Source of the DNA: Streptomyces hilarionis
GTDB lineage: Bacteria > Actinomycetota > Actinomycetes > Streptomycetales > Streptomycetaceae
Direction: 5' to 3'
NCBI RefSeq assembly: GCF_024539675.1
Contig: NZ_JAHHIT010000080.1
Location: 1-46,698 of the forward strand
Length of the DNA stretch: 46,698 nucleotides
A model generated the notes under the pieces. It was not told the origin of the DNA, ran no database searches, and was given only the letters and a program-made list of their open reading frames with translations. This document shows, in pieces, positions 8,594 through 16,143 of this stretch (positions within the stretch are counted from its first letter, which is position 1; the number at the start of each line of letters is the position of its first letter). Position numbers and translations under genes: made by a program.

Positions 8594-9631
8594 ATGAAGC
8601 TTCGCCGCACGATGGTCGCCCTGGCCGCGACCGCCGTCGTCGCCCCGCTGGCCCTGCTGTCCGCCCCCACCGCCTTCGCCGAGGGGGACGAGACGTCCTC
8701 CCCGAGCGCGTCCGTGTCGGAGAGCAGCTCGTCCAGCCCGTCGGAGTCGGAGGGCCAGAGCGCCTCCGGCACGCCGAGCGACGCCACGTCGGCCTCCTCC
8801 TCGACCGGTTCGGACGAGCAGAAGGCGTCGGGCTCGCCATCGGGCAGCCCGAGCGGCTCCGCCTCCGCCTCCGCCTCGGGCTCGTCCTCCGCGAGCCCGT
8901 CGGCGAGTGAGAGCACGGACCCGTTCGACCCCTACACGGACTGCAAGTCCTTCGACCTGGACGAGAAGCTCACGGCCGAGATCAAGGGGCTGCCGAGCAA
9001 GATCGTCGCCGGTTCGGGCTGGCACGACTTCGAGTTCGTCGTCGACAACGACTCCGACCAGGACCTGAAGAACGTGTACATCGACGCGTTCATGGAGTAC
9101 GGCGACGAGACCGACAGCCCGCTGTCCGAGGGTCTCGCCGACATCCAGGTCAAGGAGGACGGCAAGTGGACCAGCGGCTACCAGGACTCCTACGAGGACG
9201 AGGACGGCAAGAAGGTCGTCACCGGCTCCTTCGTGGGACTGCTGGACTCCCTGGAGAAGAACTCCACGGAATCGCTCGACCTGCGGGTGAAGGTCGCGGC
9301 GTCCGCTCCGGCGGGTTCGTCCTTCGCGCTGAGCGAGGCCATCTACGCCGGCAAGGGCTCCGCCTGCTACGGCAACGGTGACTTCTACGACGTCGAGATC
9401 GTCGCCGCCGGCGGCAAGGCCGACGGCGCGGGCGACGCCAAGCCGAACGGCGACAAGCCCACCGACGGCGTGCAGGCCCAGGGCGGCGCCAAGCCGATCA
9501 GCGGCAGCCTCGCCTCGACCGGCTCCGACTCGGCGCTGCCGATGATCGGTCTGGTCGGCGGCGTCGCCGTCGTCGCCGGTGCGGGCGCGGTGTTCGCCGC
9601 CCGCCGCCGCAAGGCCGGCGCGCACGCGTAA
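8594..9631 (+). CDS. Ser-rich LAXTG-anchored cell-surface protein
   Basis: A 345-residue secreted protein. Residues 1-32 form a Sec signal peptide (MKLRRTMVALAATAVVAPLA .. FAEGD). Residues about 35-110 are almost entirely Ser/Ala/Gly/Glu with SGSPSGSASASASGS-type repeats, a flexible wall-spanning stalk. A folded domain (about 115-270, DCKSFDLDEKLTAEIKGLPS ...) includes FVVDNDSDQDLKNVYIDAF and resembles extracellular beta-sandwich domains. The C-terminus has the sorting signal LASTG (about 307), then a hydrophobic helix and RRRK. LAXTG is the motif used by class E sortases in Streptomyces, so covalent attachment to peptidoglycan is expected. No sortase gene lies in the window. ATG at 8594. A 23-bp terminator follows the stop. 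Confidence 0.85.
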   Translation: MKLRRTMVALAATAVVAPLALLSAPTAFAEGDETSSPSASVSESSSSSPSESEGQSASGTPSDATSASSSTGSDEQKASGSPSGSPSGSASASASGSSSASPSASESTDPFDPYTDCKSFDLDEKLTAEIKGLPSKIVAGSGWHDFEFVVDNDSDQDLKNVYIDAFMEYGDETDSPLSEGLADIQVKEDGKWTSGYQDSYEDEDGKKVVTGSFVGLLDSLEKNSTESLDLRVKVAASAPAGSSFALSEAIYAGKGSACYGNGDFYDVEIVAAGGKADGAGDAKPNGDKPTDGVQAQGGAKPISGSLASTGSDSALPMIGLVGGVAVVAGAGAVFAARRRKAGAHA

Positions 9632-9641
9632 CACGTCCTGA

Positions 9642-9697
9642 GGACACGGCGAAGGGACCTGCGCTCGGAGGGGGGCGCAGGTCCCTTCGCCGTGTCC
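9642..9697. terminator. 23-bp perfect bidirectional terminator
   Basis: Bases 9642-9664 pair without mismatch to 9675-9697 over a 10-base loop. It lies between the convergent ends of the LAXTG protein (9631) and the GMC oxidoreductase (9729). Confidence 0.85.
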
Positions 9698-9728
9698 GGA
9701 CCGTGTGCGGCGCGCGGTCGTTCGCGCA

Positions 9729-11513
9729 TCACTGCTTGGGCGGGACCGCCGGCATCCCCAGGAACGGCAGGCGCAGCGCCCCGAACGCCTCCGCGGGCAC
9801 GGCGGGACCGACCGGCTCGACCGGCTTCAGCCGCTCGTACGCCGCCCCCTGCGCCGGACGCGGGTCCGTCTCGCCCTTGTTCGGCCAGTACGACATGGCC
9901 CGCTCGGCCTGGGCGGTGATGGTGAGCGACGGGTTCACCCCGAGGTTCGCCGAGACCGCGGCGCCGTCGACGACGGAGATGCCGGGGTGGCCGTAGAGCC
10001 GGTGGTAGGGGTCGATGACGCCGCTCTCGCGGGAGTCGCCGATCGGGCAGCCGCCGAGGAAGTGCGCGGTGAGCGGGGTGCCCATCAGCTCGCCCACGTT
10101 GGAGCCGGCGAAGCCGTTGATGTCGGCGGCGATCACCGAGGCGGCCTGCGAGGCGGCCCTGATCTGCTTGGGGTTGGGGGCGCCGTGCCCCTGCCGGGCG
10201 GTCAGCAGGCCCTTGCCGACGCCCGCCGGTTTGAGGTACGTCGTCAGCGAGTTGTCCAGGGACTGCATCACCAGGCCGATGATGGTGCGCTCCGACCAGC
10301 GGCGGTTGGAGAGCGAGCGCAGGACGAGGAGCGGGTGGCGGACCGCGTTCGCCAGCCAGCCGGCGACCCTCGACGAGCCCTCCGCGTACGGCACCTGAAG
10401 GATCGACAGGCTCCCCATGGAGTTGGAGCCCCGGCCGTAGCGCACCGGCTCGATGTGGGTGTTCTCGTCCGGGTGGATGGACGAGGTGATGGCGACGCCG
10501 CGCGTGAAGTCGACCTTGGGCGCGCCGGTCGCCTTGCGGTAGCGGCGGTCGTCGGTCTGGGCGCCCACCAGGGCCTCGGAGTTGGTGCGGGTCAGATGCC
10601 CCAGCCGGTCGGACAGGTAGGGGAGCTGACCGCCCGCCTTCATCCGGTGGAGCAGGGTCTGGGTGCCGTAGGTGCCGGCCGCGAGGACGACCCGGCGCGC
10701 CTTGAAGACCCTGCCGTGCGCCCTGCCCCTGCGCCGCGCGTCGGTGGGCAGGGTGGCGACGGCGTAGCCGCCCTGGGAGTCGTCCGTGACGGAGACGACC
10801 GTCGTCAGCGGGTGGACGACCGCGCCCGCCTTCTCGGCGAGGTGCAGGTAGTTCTCGTTGAGGGTGTTCTTGGCGCCGTGCCGGCAGCCCGTCATGCACT
10901 CGCCGCACTCCACGCAGGCCTTGCGGGAGGGCCCCGCGCCCCCGAAGTAGGGGTCGGCGACCTGCTCCCCCGGCGCGGCCTTCGTCGTGCCGTCGGCGTC
11001 CTCGCCGTCGCCGAAGAAGACGCCGACCGGCGCAAGGTGGAACGTGTCGCCGACGCCCATCCGCTCCGCGGCCGCCTTCAGGTGGACGTCGGAGGGGGTG
11101 GTCGTCGGGTTGAGCCGTACGCCGAGCATGCGGCGCGCCTGGTCGTAGTACGGCTTGAGCTCCTGCTCCCAGTCGGTGATGCCGCGCCACTGGGGGTCGT
11201 CGAAGAAGGGCTTCGGCGGGACGTAGAGGGTGTTGGCGTAGTTGAGGGAGCCGCCGCCCACGCCCGCGCCGGCCAGGACCATGACGTTGCCCAGCAGATG
11301 GATGCGCTGGATGCCGTACATGCCGAGCCTGGGCGCCCAGAGGTAGTTCTTCAGGTCCCAGGAGTTCCTGGGGAGCGACTCCCTGGTGAAGCGGCGGCCC
11401 GCCTCCAGGACGCCCACGGTGTAGCCCTTCTCCGTCAGGCGCAGGGCGGTCACGGAACCGCCGAAGCCGGATCCGACGACGATGACGTCGTAGTCGTAGG
11501 CGTCCTGGGACAC
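9729..11513 (-). CDS. GMC family FAD oxidoreductase with CxxCxxCxxxC cluster
   Basis: A 594-residue flavoprotein related to the cholesterol-oxidase side of the GMC family. The ADP-binding motif is DVIVVGSGFGGSVTALRL (about 9-26). LAGAGVGGGSLNYANTLY (about 80-97) is the FAD-contacting second signature. HFLGGCPIGDS and GAAVSANLGVNPSLTITAQA near the C-terminus are the substrate/FAD C-terminal signatures. Between them, KACVECGECMTGCRHGAKN places Cys at 200, 203, 206 and 210, a ferredoxin-like spacing that could hold a 4Fe-4S cluster. The GTG at 11513 is preceded by GAGGAG at ideal distance. It lies 47 bp downstream of the semialdehyde dehydrogenase gene, so the two are probably co-transcribed. 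An alcohol-to-aldehyde-to-acid pathway is plausible; the substrate is unknown. Confidence 0.88.
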   Translation of the reverse strand: MSQDAYDYDVIVVGSGFGGSVTALRLTEKGYTVGVLEAGRRFTRESLPRNSWDLKNYLWAPRLGMYGIQRIHLLGNVMVLAGAGVGGGSLNYANTLYVPPKPFFDDPQWRGITDWEQELKPYYDQARRMLGVRLNPTTTPSDVHLKAAAERMGVGDTFHLAPVGVFFGDGEDADGTTKAAPGEQVADPYFGGAGPSRKACVECGECMTGCRHGAKNTLNENYLHLAEKAGAVVHPLTTVVSVTDDSQGGYAVATLPTDARRRGRAHGRVFKARRVVLAAGTYGTQTLLHRMKAGGQLPYLSDRLGHLTRTNSEALVGAQTDDRRYRKATGAPKVDFTRGVAITSSIHPDENTHIEPVRYGRGSNSMGSLSILQVPYAEGSSRVAGWLANAVRHPLLVLRSLSNRRWSERTIIGLVMQSLDNSLTTYLKPAGVGKGLLTARQGHGAPNPKQIRAASQAASVIAADINGFAGSNVGELMGTPLTAHFLGGCPIGDSRESGVIDPYHRLYGHPGISVVDGAAVSANLGVNPSLTITAQAERAMSYWPNKGETDPRPAQGAAYERLKPVEPVGPAVPAEAFGALRLPFLGMPAVPPKQ

Positions 11514-11560
11514 GTGCTCTCCTCGTCGGGAACGGGAACGGGGGTCGGGCGCGGCGGGGT

Positions 11561-13186
11561 TCAGCGCAGCCGGAGGGTCTTCATCACCTTCAGGCTGGTG
11601 CTCATGAAGCGGGCGTACGTCTCGTCGTCCATGCCGAGGGCGGGCGCCATGGGCAGCAGGCGCTGCTGGGCGACCGTCTGGGCCTCGGTGTACTTGAGGA
11701 TGCCCTCGGAGCCGTGGCGGCGGCCGAGTCCGGAGTCCTTCATGCCGCCCATCGGGGACTGGACGCTGCCGTAGGCCGAGGCGTAGCCCTCGTTGACGTT
11801 GACCGTTCCGGCCCGCACCCGGGAGGCGACCACCCTGCCGCGGCGGCCGTCCTTCGTCCACACCGACGAGTTCAGGCCGTACGGCGTCGAGTTGGCGTGC
11901 TCGATCGCCTCGTCGTCGGTCGTGAAGCGGTAGATCGAGACGACGGGGCCGAACGTCTCCTCGGTGCAGACGGACATGGGCTCCGTGACGCCGTCGAGGA
12001 TGGTCGGCTCGTAGAAGTAGGGGCCGATGTCGGGGCGCGCGACGCCGCCGGCGACGACGGTGGCGCCCTTGGCGACGGCCTCCTCCACGTGGCGGGTGAC
12101 GGTCTCCAGCTGGCGCTCGCCGACCAGCGAGCCCATGTCGGCGCCGTAGGCGAGGGCGGTGCCCAGGCGCATGGCGCGGGTGCGGGCGGCGAAGCGCTCG
12201 ACGAAGGCGTCCGCGATCGACTCGTGGACGTACAGCCGCTCGATGGAGATGCACAGCTGGCCGGCCGAGGAGAAGCAGGCGCGGACGGCGCCGGCCGCCG
12301 CCTTCTCCACGTCGGCGTCGTCCAGGACGAGCATGGCGTTCTTGCCGCCGAGTTCGAGGGAGACGCCGACGAGCCGGGCGGCGGCGCCCTGGGCGACCTC
12401 GCGGCCGGTGCGAGTGGAGCCGGTGAAGGAGACATAGTCGGCGTGCCGGACGACCTCGGGGCCGACGACCGGGCCCTCGCCCAGGACGACCTGGAAGACG
12501 TCGGCGGGCAGACCGGCCTCGATGAGCAGGTCACGGGCCCACAGGGCGGTCAGGCAGGTCTCCGTGTCGGGCTTCATGACGACGGCGTTGCCCGCGACGA
12601 ACGCCGGGAGCGCGTCGCCCACCGACAGCTCCAGCGGGTAGTTCCAGGGGGCGATCTGGCCCACGACCCCGCGCGGGTGGCGCAGCTCGGTGACCTTGGT
12701 GAGGGTCGGCATGGCGCCGGCGTGCCGCTTGGGGCGCAGATAGGCGGGCGCCTTGCGGCCGTAGTGGCGGGCGGCCACGGCGACGGCCTGTACCTCCTCG
12801 TGGGCGTGCAGGCGCGCCTTGCCGGTCTCCAGCTGGATGAGGTCGAGCACCTCGGCCTGGCGCTCCAGCACCAGGTCGTGGAAACGGAGCAGGACGGCGG
12901 CGCGTTCACGGACCGGCGTCCTCGCCCACACCGCCTGGGCGGCGCGGGCCGCCTCGTAGGCCTTGAGGACGTCCTCGGGGGTGGACTCGGGCAGGTCGGC
13001 GAGCTTCTCGCCGGTGAACGGCGTGTGGTTGGCCGTCCGGCCGGAGCCGGTGACGCCCTTGGTGAGCTGGGCGACCAGTTCCGGGGTGACCACGTCGGCG
13101 GCGGTGCGGACGCCGGTGGGGGTGGGGGCGAGGGGGTTCGTGCCGGTCTGTGCCGGTGCCTTGTCCGGGGCCTGCGAGTCCGTCAT
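11561..13186 (-). CDS. Succinic semialdehyde dehydrogenase
   Basis: A 541-residue aldehyde dehydrogenase of the GabD2 type that oxidises succinic semialdehyde to succinate with NAD(P). Visible landmarks: GQIAPWNYPLELSVGDALPA (about 175-195), the cofactor loop FTGSTRTGREVAQ, the general-base Glu in LELGGKNAMLV, and the catalytic Cys in SSAGQLCISIERLY. The C-terminal MGGMKDSGLGRRHGSEGILK is the standard ALDH end signature. The N-terminal 40 residues are a Pro/Thr-rich extension common in actinobacterial members. ATG at 13186. It is the first gene of a probable two-gene unit with the GMC oxidoreductase. Tandem 11-bp repeats 100-130 bp upstream (13287-13318) could be its operator. Substrate is assigned by family resemblance only. 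Confidence 0.87.
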   Translation of the reverse strand: MTDSQAPDKAPAQTGTNPLAPTPTGVRTAADVVTPELVAQLTKGVTGSGRTANHTPFTGEKLADLPESTPEDVLKAYEAARAAQAVWARTPVRERAAVLLRFHDLVLERQAEVLDLIQLETGKARLHAHEEVQAVAVAARHYGRKAPAYLRPKRHAGAMPTLTKVTELRHPRGVVGQIAPWNYPLELSVGDALPAFVAGNAVVMKPDTETCLTALWARDLLIEAGLPADVFQVVLGEGPVVGPEVVRHADYVSFTGSTRTGREVAQGAAARLVGVSLELGGKNAMLVLDDADVEKAAAGAVRACFSSAGQLCISIERLYVHESIADAFVERFAARTRAMRLGTALAYGADMGSLVGERQLETVTRHVEEAVAKGATVVAGGVARPDIGPYFYEPTILDGVTEPMSVCTEETFGPVVSIYRFTTDDEAIEHANSTPYGLNSSVWTKDGRRGRVVASRVRAGTVNVNEGYASAYGSVQSPMGGMKDSGLGRRHGSEGILKYTEAQTVAQQRLLPMAPALGMDDETYARFMSTSLKVMKTLRLR

Positions 13187-13260
13187 GAGGCGCAGGGTAT
13201 GACGTGCCGGGGACTTTGGGTACCCGCCGGTAATAGGGATTCACGGGCCGCACACACGAC

Positions 13261-13318
13261 GCCAGCGTTCACTGGCAACAAACCTGCTGATCAGGGACTG
13301 ATCAGGGACTGATCAGGG
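13261..13318. repeat. Inverted repeat plus three tandem 11-bp repeats upstream of the dehydrogenase gene
   Basis: GCCAG (13261-13265) and CTGGC (13272-13276) form a small dyad. From 13287 the unit CTGATCAGGGA is repeated exactly twice (13287-13297, 13298-13308), followed by a third copy of its first ten bases (13309-13318). Each unit contains the palindrome CTGATCAG, and the 11-bp period puts the copies on nearly the same face of the helix, as for cooperative operators. The tract lies between kinase gene stop 13395 and the dehydrogenase start 13186. Confidence 0.7.
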
Positions 13319-13394
13319 CTTCGGGGTCGTCCCACGGCCGGTTGCCGAAGTCCGCCGCCCCGGTACGGCCGCCGCGCGGGGTGGTCCCGGGCCG

Positions 13395-14336
13395 TCACCG
13401 CGACTCCGCCGGGCAGGGCGCGGCCGGGAGGCGGTCCCCGTCGGCGCGGGCCGCCTCCAGGGCGGCCGCGGTGTCCTGGGGGGTCGGCCGGTGTTCCGGG
13501 TCGCGGTGCAGGAGGCCGCGCAGGAGGGGCGCGAGCGGCCCGGCCCGCCCGGGTCCGGGCGGCTCGGGCGGCTCGCCGGGCAGGAGTGCGGTCGGCGTGG
13601 ACCGCGGTGACGTCCCGGGGAACGGGGAGCGGCCTTCGACGGCCGTGTACAGCAGCACGCCCAGGGACCACAGGTCGGAGGCCGGTCCCGCGCCGCGCCC
13701 GGACATCCGCTCGGGGGCGACGAAGTCCGGGGAGCCGAGGGCCTCGCCGGCCTCGGTCCGAAACTCCTCGCCCGGGACGTGCGCGATGCCGAAGTCCGTG
13801 ACCACGACACGGCCCTGCGGGCCTCCCCGCCCGGACGGGACCGGGAGCGGGGGGAGGCCGAGCAGCACGTTGGTCGGCTTCAGGTCGCGGTGGACGATGC
13901 CGACGGCGTGCGCGGCGCGCAGCGCGCCCAGGACGGCGAGGCCGATCCGGGCCGCCTCGGCGGGTTCGAGGGGACCGCGCCGCAGGGTCTCGCGCAGGGA
14001 CTCGCCGTGGACCAGTTCCATGACGATCCAGGGGAGTCCGCCCTCGACGTCCGTCCCCTCCTCCACCACCACGTCGTGGACGGTGACGGCGCAGGGGTGG
14101 TCGACGCGGGCGGCGGCGCGGGCCTCGCGCTGGAGGCGGTGGGCCGCGCGCCGGTAGGGCTCGTCGCCGGGGCGGCCCGGCAACCAGGGCTTCTTGACGG
14201 CGACTTCGCGCCCGGTCAGCTCGTCCCGGCCGCGCCACACGATGCCGGAGCCGCCGGACCCCAGGCGGTCGAGCAGCCGGTAACGGCCGTTCAGCGTCCG
14301 GCCTTCGGCGGCCACGGGATCCCCGTCGTTGCTCAT
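13395..14336 (-). CDS. Soluble Hanks-type Ser/Thr protein kinase
   Basis: A 313-residue kinase, the last gene of a six-kinase run. The catalytic set is complete: glycine loop LGSGGSGIVW (25-34), Lys48 in EVAVKK, HRDLKPTN, VTDFGIAH and the SPDFVAPERM segment. An unusual Pro/Gly-rich insert (GLPPLPVPSGRGGPQG) separates the catalytic loop from the DFG strand. Unlike its five upstream neighbours it ends right after the kinase domain, with no transmembrane helix or sensor domain, so it should be cytosolic. The ATG at 14336 has GGAGAC upstream; the frame stays open further upstream but without coding character. The gap from the preceding kinase gene is 68 bp, which suggests co-transcription. As I recall, the S. 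coelicolor cluster has five kinases, so this may be the less conserved member; that needs checking. Confidence 0.88.
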   Translation of the reverse strand: MSNDGDPVAAEGRTLNGRYRLLDRLGSGGSGIVWRGRDELTGREVAVKKPWLPGRPGDEPYRRAAHRLQREARAAARVDHPCAVTVHDVVVEEGTDVEGGLPWIVMELVHGESLRETLRRGPLEPAEAARIGLAVLGALRAAHAVGIVHRDLKPTNVLLGLPPLPVPSGRGGPQGRVVVTDFGIAHVPGEEFRTEAGEALGSPDFVAPERMSGRGAGPASDLWSLGVLLYTAVEGRSPFPGTSPRSTPTALLPGEPPEPPGPGRAGPLAPLLRGLLHRDPEHRPTPQDTAAALEAARADGDRLPAAPCPAESR

Positions 14337-14404
14337 GTCTCCATGACTACCACGATCACCGGCCAACTCCCCTCGGATCGGAGGGGGTTCGGTGACGGAA
14401 CGGG

Positions 14405-16093
14405 TCAGGGCCGGTCGATCTCCAGGTTGTCGACCGCCGCGCGGGCCACCTCGCGGCCGCGCGCGGTGAAGTCGCCCTTGCCGGGGTAGCCGACCAGGAG
14501 CCTGTACATGTCGCCGCCGGTGGACTTGTAGTACAGGATCCGCAGCTCGCGCGGGACCGGGTGCTGGCTGTCGTCGGTGGTGTAGACGACCGTGTTCCCG
14601 GCGGCCTTGCGGCCGTGGAAGGCGACCTCGGGGGACGTGCTGGTCCGCGGCCCCTTCGGCATGTTGAGCCGGTAGGCGCCCGACTCCTTGAAGTCGCCGT
14701 TGTCGGCGTACATCTCGGCCGCCGCGGAGTCCTTGATCAGGTGGCTTTTGTCCTCCGCGCCGCGCTTCACCTCCAGGACGACGGAGATCGCGCCGCTCGG
14801 GTCGCTCCAGCTGACCCAGTGCTCGTCGGCGGGGGCGTCCTTGGCGGGTTCGCCGCGCACATAGCCGCCGGGGACCGCGAGCGTCGCGGTGACCTCCTTG
14901 TCGTGCACGGTCTTCCAGCCGTCCGGCAGCGGCCCGGCGAACGGGTCGGCGACCACCAGGTACGCCGCCGCCGCGGCGGCCACGACGGCGGCCCCCAGGC
15001 CGAGCCACGCCGAGCGGCCGAACCGGCGCCGCGCCCCGGGGGTCCCGGCCCGCGCGGCGGTGGGGGCGGTCCGCGCGGCGGGCTCCGACGGGGCGGGCGG
15101 GTGCGCCGCGGCCTCCAGCAGGGCCCGGACCCGGGCGGCGCCCGGCCGGCGCGCCGGGTCCTGCTCCAGCAGTCCGTCGAGGGCCTCGGCCAGCGGACCC
15201 CGCGCGGCGGCGGGCGGCGCGGGGACCGCGTGCAGGACCGACTGGAGGGTGGCCGGGGTGTTGCTGCGGCGGAACGGCGACACGCCCTCGGTCGCCGCGT
15301 ACAGGACGACGCCCAGGGACCACAGGTCGGCCGCCGGACCCGGCCGCTGCCCCAGCACCCGCTCGGGGGCGATGTACTCGGGCGAGCCGACGATGCCGCC
15401 GGTGTCGGTCAGCCGGGTGTCGCCCTCGATCTGGGCGATGCCGAAATCGGTGAGGACGATCCGGCCGTGGCCGCCGAGGAGGATGTTGTCCGGCTTGACG
15501 TCCCGGTGCAGGACCCCCGCCGCGTGCGCGGCCTCCAGGGCGCCGAGCACCTCCAGGCCGACGCGGGCCGCCTCGCGCGCGTCGAGCGTGCCCTCCTGGA
15601 GGACGTCGCCCAGGGAGCGTCCGCGCACCAGCTCCATCACGATCCACGGCCGTCCGTCCACGACGGCGACGTCGTGCACGCCCACCACCGCCGGATGGTC
15701 CAGCCGGGCCGCGGCCCGTGCCTCGCGGCGCATCCGCTCGAACGCGTTGGCGCGTTCGCGTTCCGGAAGATGGTCCGGCACGCGGGGCTCCTTGACGGCG
15801 ACCTCGCGGTCCACCGTCTCGTCCTTGGCGCGCCACACCGTGCCCATGCCGCCGTGTCCGAGCTTCGCCAGCAGCCGGTAGCGCCCCGCGACGAGCCGGC
15901 CGACCCCTGGTTCGCGCTCCGGCCCGGGCTCCTGCTCCTGTCGCGAGGCCGGCGCAGGCGCCTCGGCCTGCGGGGGCACGTCCGGCTGCCGGGGCGCGTC
16001 GGCCCGCGGGTTCGGCGGTCGCGGGTCGGGCGGTCGCAGAACGAAACTCGTCGTGTCATCGGACTCGTGGCCGACGCCCCCGTGGTGGCTCAT
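14405..16093 (-). CDS. Membrane-anchored Ser/Thr protein kinase
   Basis: A 562-residue transmembrane kinase. A Pro/Glu-rich N-terminal extension (1-64) precedes the kinase domain (about 66-335): LGHGGMGTVW, catalytic Lys101 in VAVKEP, HRDVKPDN, LTDFGIAQ, SPEYIAPER. A TM helix (WLGLGAAVVAAAAAAYLVVA, about 360-380) separates it from an about 175-residue outer domain that starts PLPDGWKTVHDKEVTATLAV and ends in VAYPGKG-like strands (LLVGYPGKGDFTARG). The outer domain is not PASTA; it resembles the domains of the adjacent kinases. ATG at 16093. It is preceded by the next kinase with a 50-bp gap. Kinases of this cluster in S. coelicolor have been linked, as I recall, to spore-wall synthesis proteins such as MreC and PBP2; whether this one acts there is inference. 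Confidence 0.92.
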   Translation of the reverse strand: MSHHGGVGHESDDTTSFVLRPPDPRPPNPRADAPRQPDVPPQAEAPAPASRQEQEPGPEREPGVGRLVAGRYRLLAKLGHGGMGTVWRAKDETVDREVAVKEPRVPDHLPERERANAFERMRREARAAARLDHPAVVGVHDVAVVDGRPWIVMELVRGRSLGDVLQEGTLDAREAARVGLEVLGALEAAHAAGVLHRDVKPDNILLGGHGRIVLTDFGIAQIEGDTRLTDTGGIVGSPEYIAPERVLGQRPGPAADLWSLGVVLYAATEGVSPFRRSNTPATLQSVLHAVPAPPAAARGPLAEALDGLLEQDPARRPGAARVRALLEAAAHPPAPSEPAARTAPTAARAGTPGARRRFGRSAWLGLGAAVVAAAAAAYLVVADPFAGPLPDGWKTVHDKEVTATLAVPGGYVRGEPAKDAPADEHWVSWSDPSGAISVVLEVKRGAEDKSHLIKDSAAAEMYADNGDFKESGAYRLNMPKGPRTSTSPEVAFHGRKAAGNTVVYTTDDSQHPVPRELRILYYKSTGGDMYRLLVGYPGKGDFTARGREVARAAVDNLEIDRP

Positions 16094-16143
16094 GGTCCAT
16101 CCATATCGCGCCAGACAGGCCGGTATCCATGGGTGCCGTGCAA

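Noticed and set aside
9385..11190. A 601-codon minus-strand frame over the GMC oxidoreductase
   Set aside because: Runs out of frame with the flavoprotein gene and into the LAXTG gene's antisense; composition is Arg/Pro-rich.
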